The notes beneath the pieces are model-generated. The model had not been told where the DNA came from, did not search any database, and saw only the letters and a program-made list of their open reading frames with translations. Positions 5,450 to 9,905 of a stretch of 9,905 nt of DNA are shown piece after piece (the first letter of the stretch is position 1; each line of letters opens with the position of its first letter). The position numbers were made by a program, and so were the translations under genes. Origin of the DNA: Solobacterium sp. Its GTDB lineage: Bacteria; Bacillota_I; Bacilli_A; Erysipelotrichales; Erysipelotrichaceae. The stretch lies in contig JAFWEA010000136.1 of assembly GCA_017543005.1 (NCBI GenBank), positions 1 to 9,905 on the forward strand, given 5' to 3'.

Positions 5450-5905
5450 TTGTCTGACACAAAAACCAGAACAGAAACCGAAAATGAAATACGCTCCTAT
5501 CTTCAAAACCTGAACTATGCGCTTGATCATAACGCATCAATCTATTTCCAGATAGACAGGGCTGTGGATCATCACAGACCCCGGCAATATACAAATCAGT
5601 TTACGGTCACCGATCTCTTTCCGGACGAAGATCCGGCATCAGCGTTGAAGCGGGAGCTGCGGACCCTGACGGTTGAGGAGTATATGCAGACGGTAAAGGA
5701 TCTGCGATATCCCGAAAGAAGCGAAATGCGTGAGTTTGGCAAGGTCTATCAGGGAAAAGGAGATGTATATATCAAAATCCGGGCTGAACTGCTTGCCGCA
5801 TACGGGAATCACATGGTGTTCATCATGTCTTTCCACTATGCCGAAATACCTTTTTCGGATGAAATGTTTCCCTGGAGAAAGAAAAGGGAGGATGCCAGTG
5901 TATGA
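5450..5905 (+). CDS. Probable toxin, divergent MqsR-like protein
   Basis: A 151-residue soluble protein without signal or membrane segment. Its second half follows the layout of MqsR, the mRNA-cleaving toxin with a RelE-like fold. L73-TVEEY matches the LSESDF helix start, M93-REF the WQDVY stretch, V106-YIKIR the VYLKI strand, and S127-FHYAE the final VSFKE strand. The N-terminal 45 residues are an extra helical piece absent from the 98-residue E. coli protein. Of the residues reported as important in MqsR (Lys56, Gln68, Tyr81, Lys96), only the Tyr appears kept (Tyr107); by my by-eye alignment the others read Gln80, Arg94 and His129. The start is TTG with AAGGAG six bases before it. The stop overlaps the antitoxin start (ATGA). 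Toxin-first order is also that of mqsRA. The homology rests on motif reading alone; it could instead be an unrelated partner of the Panacea protein. Confidence 0.65.
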   Translation: MSDTKTRTETENEIRSYLQNLNYALDHNASIYFQIDRAVDHHRPRQYTNQFTVTDLFPDEDPASALKRELRTLTVEEYMQTVKDLRYPERSEMREFGKVYQGKGDVYIKIRAELLAAYGNHMVFIMSFHYAEIPFSDEMFPWRKKREDASV

Positions 5906-6927
5906 AAATGATCAGAAGTGAGAAAAAAATGTGCCCCTGCTGCATGGAAGAACATGAAGTTCAGACAGTCGAAGTCAGCGAGAACAATACATTTAAGGAG
6001 ACCGACGTACGGTATGCGGCCGAGTACAGCTACTGCGCCAAAACCGATACCCTTTTCGCTGATGAAGATCAGCTGTCCCGGAATGATATCCGCATGAAAA
6101 ACGCATACCGGGCTGAAGCGGGCCTGATGACATCGTTCCAGATTGCGGCCTTGCGGGAACAGTACGGCATTACGCAGAGCGATTTGTGCCTGCTCCTGGG
6201 GTGGGGCGGAAAGACGATCACGCGCTATGAAAGTCATCAGGTACAGGATGCGGCCCATGATACGATTCTGCGTAAACTGGACAGTGATCCCGAGTGGTTT
6301 CTGCAGCTGCTTCAGATGAAAAAGGATGCTCTTCCGAAAGCATCCTATGAGAAATATATGGCTGCCGGAACAGCGCTGTTTGAACTGCATCATGATCTGT
6401 ATCTGACCAGAATCATCATGTCAAGATACGCAAGATTCATGGCTGATCCTGACGCAAACGGAAACCGGATACTGTCTCTGGAGACAGCGGCAGACATGAT
6501 CCGTTACTTTGCGAATTCCCCGAAGGTCACAAAACTGTATCTGGTAAAACTGGTGAAGCTTCTCTGGTATGCGGATGCGCTTTCGTATAAACGCCGGGGA
6601 CACGCCATATCCGGGCTTGTTTACCGGGCACTGCCGATGGGGGCTGTGCCGGTGGCATATGAATCGCTGATGGATTTAAGCAGCGTTCATTACGAGGAAC
6701 AGGAAATCGGTGACGGGATCGGCTATATCTTCTGCCCGACCGAAAACACGGAGTATCCGTCACTGTCTTCGGAAGACAGGCAGATACTGGAAGAAGTCAT
6801 CAGCCGCTTCGGTGACAGGACAAAACGGGAAATCGTCAACGCCATGCATCAGGAGGATGCCTACCGGAAAACTGCCGGAGGCGATATCATCCTGTACAGA
6901 TATACCCGGACATTAAGCATGAAATGA
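5902..6927 (+). CDS. Antitoxin: MqsA-type Cys-rich/HTH protein fused to a Panacea (SocA-like, DUF4065) domain
   Basis: A 341-residue, three-part cytoplasmic protein. Residues 1-60 carry CPCC (11-14) and YSYC (Cys45), the N-terminal zinc-site region of MqsA/YgiT-type antitoxins. Only one Cys is seen in the second half, so metal binding is uncertain. Residues 76-126 form an MqsA-like helix-turn-helix: FQIAALREQYGITQSDLCLLLGWG, then KTITRYE, then HQVQDAAHDTILRKL. Residues about 195-335 resemble a Panacea/SocA domain: the K-L-x-L-x-K-L-x-W-Y-A-D helix, the K-R-x-G-x-x-I-S-G-L-V-Y segment, and the G-A-V-P motif. Panacea domains neutralise many unrelated toxins in known TA pairs. The ATG overlaps the toxin stop by four bases, with GGGAGG at 5886-5891, so expression is coupled. 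It probably binds the 151-residue protein and represses the operon at the palindrome. An antitoxin role is well supported by architecture; the exact toxin contact is unknown. Confidence 0.85.
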   Translation: MKMIRSEKKMCPCCMEEHEVQTVEVSENNTFKETDVRYAAEYSYCAKTDTLFADEDQLSRNDIRMKNAYRAEAGLMTSFQIAALREQYGITQSDLCLLLGWGGKTITRYESHQVQDAAHDTILRKLDSDPEWFLQLLQMKKDALPKASYEKYMAAGTALFELHHDLYLTRIIMSRYARFMADPDANGNRILSLETAADMIRYFANSPKVTKLYLVKLVKLLWYADALSYKRRGHAISGLVYRALPMGAVPVAYESLMDLSSVHYEEQEIGDGIGYIFCPTENTEYPSLSSEDRQILEEVISRFGDRTKREIVNAMHQEDAYRKTAGGDIILYRYTRTLSMK

Positions 6928-7125
6928 AAAAAGATGGCTACCGCAGAAAGCGGTGAAAGAAAAACATCGCCGTACCATTGAGCAATAACAGCAGCAAAGC
7001 AGCCAGATACCTGCCGGAAGAACGTTTCATACTGTAATTCTACCTGCGGGAGATGTGATTGCGATAGAATATAAATAATTAATCTTTTCATGTACAAAAA
7101 GAACAGCCCGGAAGGGAGGCAGATG

Positions 7126-8841
7126 ATGCGCAGATTCAGGAAAATCATTACCATGGCGGCCGCGGGAATACTGGCCATGACGGTGCCCGGCTGTGCCGGG
7201 GAAGAAAAGCTGCAGATTACGGGAAATACCTATCCGTACCTGCTGCAGACGGAAAAGGACGGGGAAGTCATCGAGAGTGAAGCAACACTGTACTTCATCG
7301 GCGGCGGGGACATACCGTATGTCAGACTGTCCGAATACATGCCTATGCTGTCGGATATATACCGGGGCGTGAAGATGGGTGACATCGGCTTTGAAGTAAA
7401 GAAAGACAGTTACCACTATGTGGTGACCCGCGATGACAACGGCAGTGAGATGTATGTCAATCCCGATGATGATTCCATCATGTTCCTGGATATGGACAGT
7501 TTTACTATGGCCCATGGCGATCCGGTGCTGGTGACGGTTTCGCAACTGCCGGACGTGGCTGACCAGGCCGGGCTGTTCCGGGATTCGGAGATGTCGTTCA
7601 ATCGGCATGGAACGCAGGTGATGTTCCGGCTGGCTGACTACAATATCGATCTGGTGGAGGCGGATGGAGAATGCTACGTGCCGCTGCAGACCATGACGGA
7701 TATCTTTGTGAACTGGACCTACATCTATATGGTCTTCAACGGGCAGAAACTGATCGGGAGCATCTACGGGGGTGACCTGATCGACCAGGTGTATGACGCC
7801 CCGACCGGGGAAATGAGCCAGGCTTTCGCGCTGTTCAACTATAACGAACTGCGGTTCCTGCTGGACAGTTTTTACGGGCTGAAGGAAGAACACGGTATCA
7901 GTGATTTCGGTGACTTTCTGACCTACCAGACCGGCCTGTACCTGGCGGATACGGACCCGAAACAGGTGGATGATGCCATCAATACACTGTGCGGACAGTA
8001 CTTTGATGACCTGCACAGCAACTTTATCAAACCGTCCTGGATGTCCGGGAAGATGGCGGATGACGATATCCAGGCATACCGGATGACGAAACTGGGGCCT
8101 TCCAGCATTTCCTATCTGATGGGAAGCAACTGGACATATTCCATGACCCGCGGCATGTATTATCCGGAGGACCCGCCGGGATATGAAGAAGTCGGGGATA
8201 CCGCGTTCATCACGTTTGACAAGTTTACGGCCGACCGGCAGGACTATCGGAAGGAAGGAACCCCGGATGATCCGCAGGATACCGTGGAACTCATCATGCA
8301 CGCGCATCAGATGATTTCCCGGGAAAACAGCCCGGTGCGGAATGTGGTGCTGGACCTGACCATGAACACCGGCGGGAATGCCGACGCGGCCACGTTTGTG
8401 CTGGCCTGGTGCCTGGGCAATTCGAATATCGCGCTGCGCAATACCCTGACCGGGGCAGAATCCATCATGTCCCTGCGGGCGGATGTAAACCTGGACGGGG
8501 AATATGATATGTATGACCGCATCCCGGAAGATATCAGGATCTGGTGCCTGACCTCACCGGTGTCGTTCTCCTGCGGCAACCTGGTCCCGGCTGTGTTGAA
8601 GAACTCCGACCGGGCCATCCTGCTGGGGCAGCATACCTCCGGCGGTTCGTGTGTGGTGCTGCCGTGCTCAACAGCTTCGGGAACCCTGTTCACAATCTCG
8701 GGGAACAGACAGATCAGCGTCGTGAAGAACGGTTCCTTCTACAACGTGGATGAGGGTGTGGAACCGCATTATATCCTGTCCAAGCCGGAATCCATATATG
8801 ACCGCCAGGGACTGGTCAGGTATATGCAGGAGCTGAAGTAA
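7126..8841 (+). CDS. Lipoprotein with C-terminal S41-like (tail-specific protease) domain
   Basis: A 571-residue surface lipoprotein. Residues 1-23 are a type II signal ending in VPGC, with Cys23 as the lipid site. Residues about 25-200 look like a beta-rich region of unclear family, resembling the copper-amine-oxidase-like beta domains of some S41 lipoproteins. The C-terminal half has the S41 peptidase plan: V407-VLDLTMNTGG417 is the substrate-binding strand with its GG turn, S482 in SFSCGN fits the catalytic serine, and GQHTSGG (501-507) is the following strand-loop. CtpA-type enzymes have a catalytic Lys there, which is absent. An EF-hand/dockerin-like loop, D453-V-N-L-D-G-E-Y-D-M-Y-D464, is inserted shortly before the active serine. 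The start at 7126 (or 7123) is chosen because AGGGAGG at 7113-7119 precedes it and gives a clean signal peptide; an ATG at 7090 lies before that site. No clear promoter was found at 6928-7125. The substrate is unknown. Confidence 0.82.
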   Translation: MRRFRKIITMAAAGILAMTVPGCAGEEKLQITGNTYPYLLQTEKDGEVIESEATLYFIGGGDIPYVRLSEYMPMLSDIYRGVKMGDIGFEVKKDSYHYVVTRDDNGSEMYVNPDDDSIMFLDMDSFTMAHGDPVLVTVSQLPDVADQAGLFRDSEMSFNRHGTQVMFRLADYNIDLVEADGECYVPLQTMTDIFVNWTYIYMVFNGQKLIGSIYGGDLIDQVYDAPTGEMSQAFALFNYNELRFLLDSFYGLKEEHGISDFGDFLTYQTGLYLADTDPKQVDDAINTLCGQYFDDLHSNFIKPSWMSGKMADDDIQAYRMTKLGPSSISYLMGSNWTYSMTRGMYYPEDPPGYEEVGDTAFITFDKFTADRQDYRKEGTPDDPQDTVELIMHAHQMISRENSPVRNVVLDLTMNTGGNADAATFVLAWCLGNSNIALRNTLTGAESIMSLRADVNLDGEYDMYDRIPEDIRIWCLTSPVSFSCGNLVPAVLKNSDRAILLGQHTSGGSCVVLPCSTASGTLFTISGNRQISVVKNGSFYNVDEGVEPHYILSKPESIYDRQGLVRYMQELK

Positions 8842-8947
8842 ACAGGTTATACAAGATGATATTTTGTCATAGGATATTCATAAAGCAGACAAGGCAGTCG
8901 GAGAATATTACTTCATAGCAAAACAGTAAAACAGGAGACTACAGTAT

Positions 8948-8980
8948 AAAAAGGCATATGGGTTACCATACGCCTTTTTT
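8948..8980. terminator. Bidirectional terminator between the S41 lipoprotein and CAP-protein genes
   Basis: AAAAAGGC (8948-8955) and TATGG (8957-8961) pair with CCATA (8966-8970) and GCCTTTTT (8972-8979) around a GTTA loop. The only mismatch is A8956 against C8971. The A-run on one side and T-run on the other let it work in both directions. It lies 3 nt from the stop of the minus-strand gene and about 105 nt from the plus-strand stop. The AT-rich stretch 8842-8947 holds no gene. Confidence 0.88.
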
Positions 8981-8983
8981 GAC

Positions 8984-9905
8984 TCAGTAGATCATGCCGA
9001 CCCACACACCGCCGTAGTGACCGATGGCGATGATGTCCATGCCCGGGTTCATGAGCTTGGCGCTGTGACCCGGTGAGTTCATCCACCAGTTCAGGTTGGT
9101 TTCAACCGAATTGCCATAGGCAACCAGGACTTCGTGCGGATAGTGGCAGTAGGCCACCCCGGCTTCATCCAGGGCCGTGATGTAGGAACTGCCATCCGGT
9201 CTGGAGTGCGACAGGTAGTAGGAAGCTTCCTGGGCCCGTACGGCTGCCGCCGAAAGACCGGCCGTATCAGCCAGGGCGAACGGCGCGATGCCATTGGCCT
9301 GGCGGATGGCGTTGATGGCTGCGAACATGGCTTCAATGGAGCCGTCATCCGCAATGTGTGCATCCGCGAGACTGACTGTCTGGAAGCCCGTGAGGGACTT
9401 TTTCTTTACTTCCACCAGCAGCCGGGCACTGGTCTTGTTGCCTTCGGTGTCCATGACGCTGTAGTCCACATGGTAGACACCCGGGGCCGTGACGTCGAGG
9501 TTGCTGTCGACCTTGACCACCGGCATGGCGGTTGTGTCATCGGCCAGCCAGGCAATGCAGGACATCGGATCGAATTCATCGTTGACCGTCAGGGTCAGAC
9601 GGTCGCTGGTCAGCAGCAGCTGCGGGGCCGTGCTGGTCTTGAGTTCGAACATGACTTTCTCCGTAAAGGAGTAGCCGATTTCCAGTTCGTTGCCTTCCTC
9701 GGCCGAAGCCAGGTCAATGCACACATTTACTTCCCGCAGTTTGTTGGCCGGGTCAAAGTGATCTACGGTGATCTTGCTTTCCGGGATGGAGACGGTCTCC
9801 AGATCAAGGAGGCCTTCCTTTGCCCGGTTTTCAATCACCTTCTGTTTGAGTACTTCAAGCGGATCGCCTTCGGTCAGATCCAGTTCGATGAACAGGGTGT
9901 CGGCC
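8984..9905 (-). CDS. Secreted Ig-like/CAP-domain protein, 3' part (start outside window)
   Basis: The reading frame is open to the window edge and lacks its N-terminus. At least 306 residues are visible; a GTG at 9838 is in frame but internal-looking, since ordinary coding sequence (TLFIELDLTEGDPLEVLKQK) continues before it. From the N side there is an uncharacterised region of about 75 residues with a beta-rich pattern. Next comes an Ig-like domain (about 9640-9403) with the DUF5011-like pattern: FDPMSCIAWLADD, then TAPGVYHVDYSVMDTEGNK. The C-terminal CAP domain follows (about 9340-8990): SHSRPDG with His at 9206-9208, HEVL with Glu at 9131-9133, and WWMNSPGH with His at 9065-9067. Those are the cavity residues of the SCP/PR1 family. 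Such proteins are usually secreted or surface-bound; the role of bacterial CAP domains is mostly unknown. The signal peptide, if present, is beyond 9905. Confidence 0.85.
   Translation of the reverse strand, partial: ADTLFIELDLTEGDPLEVLKQKVIENRAKEGLLDLETVSIPESKITVDHFDPANKLREVNVCIDLASAEEGNELEIGYSFTEKVMFELKTSTAPQLLLTSDRLTLTVNDEFDPMSCIAWLADDTTAMPVVKVDSNLDVTAPGVYHVDYSVMDTEGNKTSARLLVEVKKKSLTGFQTVSLADAHIADDGSIEAMFAAINAIRQANGIAPFALADTAGLSAAAVRAQEASYYLSHSRPDGSSYITALDEAGVAYCHYPHEVLVAYGNSVETNLNWWMNSPGHSAKLMNPGMDIIAIGHYGGVWVGMIY

Noticed and set aside
4625..5530. A 301-residue open frame on the minus strand
   Set aside because: It is antisense to the SDR gene, whose motifs are complete, and runs across the terminator and the toxin-antitoxin promoter; its translation shows no recognisable domain and it has no ribosome site.
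6928..7000. A small hairpin (ACCGC/GCGGT) and a 15-codon frame after the antitoxin gene
   Set aside because: The stem has only five pairs and is followed by an A-rich, not T-rich, stretch on the plus strand; the short frame has no ribosome site. A terminator for the module is therefore not clear here.
7027..8307. A 426-residue open frame on the minus strand
   Set aside because: It lies opposite the lipoprotein gene, is rich in His/Arg/Val as expected of a codon shadow in GC-rich coding DNA, and shows no domain or start signals.
8842..8947. AT-rich hairpin ACAAGAT/ATTTTGT after the lipoprotein stop
   Set aside because: It is a weak seven-pair AT stem with a three-base loop and no T-run; the good terminator at 8948-8980 explains the end of the transcript better.

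Overview
The window looks like a chromosomal segment of a moderately GC-rich Gram-positive bacterium (Bacillota). The reasons are strong AGGAG-type ribosome binding sites, a YtrA-type GntR/ABC cassette, a Sec-exported D,D-carboxypeptidase, a lipoprotein with a lipobox, and a secreted CAP-domain protein. The style of the proteins suggests an intestinal member of the Erysipelotrichia or Clostridia, but that is inference; there is no rRNA or marker gene to settle it. No tRNA, rRNA, CRISPR array or insertion sequence was seen.

Layout. Positions 1-240 hold no convincing gene but contain a long stem-loop. A flavodoxin gene (241-705, +) converges on a three-gene minus-strand operon (2589 down to 756): a YtrA-type GntR repressor, an ABC ATPase and an ABC-2 permease. 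This operon has a clear promoter overlapped by an operator-like repeat. A previously overlookable 45-codon gene (2703-2840, +) has its own extended -10, a strong ribosome site and a terminator. Next comes a plus-strand operon: a serine D,D-carboxypeptidase homologue (2941-4182), a second flavodoxin-domain protein (4207-4638) and a short-chain dehydrogenase (4640-5344), closed by a very good terminator.

The most interesting part is 5388-6927. A consensus-like promoter, a perfect 16-bp palindrome and two genes with a 4-nt overlap make up what looks like a toxin-antitoxin module. The first gene encodes a divergent MqsR-like protein. The second encodes a three-part antitoxin: an MqsA-type Cys-rich N-terminus and helix-turn-helix, followed by a Panacea/SocA-like (DUF4065) C-terminal domain. 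MqsR with MqsA is a known pair, and Panacea domains are known antitoxin domains; here the two antitoxin logics are joined in one protein next to an MqsR-like toxin with altered active-site positions.

The right side carries a lipoprotein with a C-terminal S41-type protease fold that contains an EF-hand/dockerin-like calcium loop (7126-8841, +). It converges, across a bidirectional terminator, on the 3' part of a secreted Ig-like plus CAP-domain protein (8984 to the window end, -) whose start lies outside the window. Envelope functions dominate: cell-wall trimming, envelope-stress ABC transport and surface or secreted proteins, with two flavodoxins and an SDR supplying redox chemistry.
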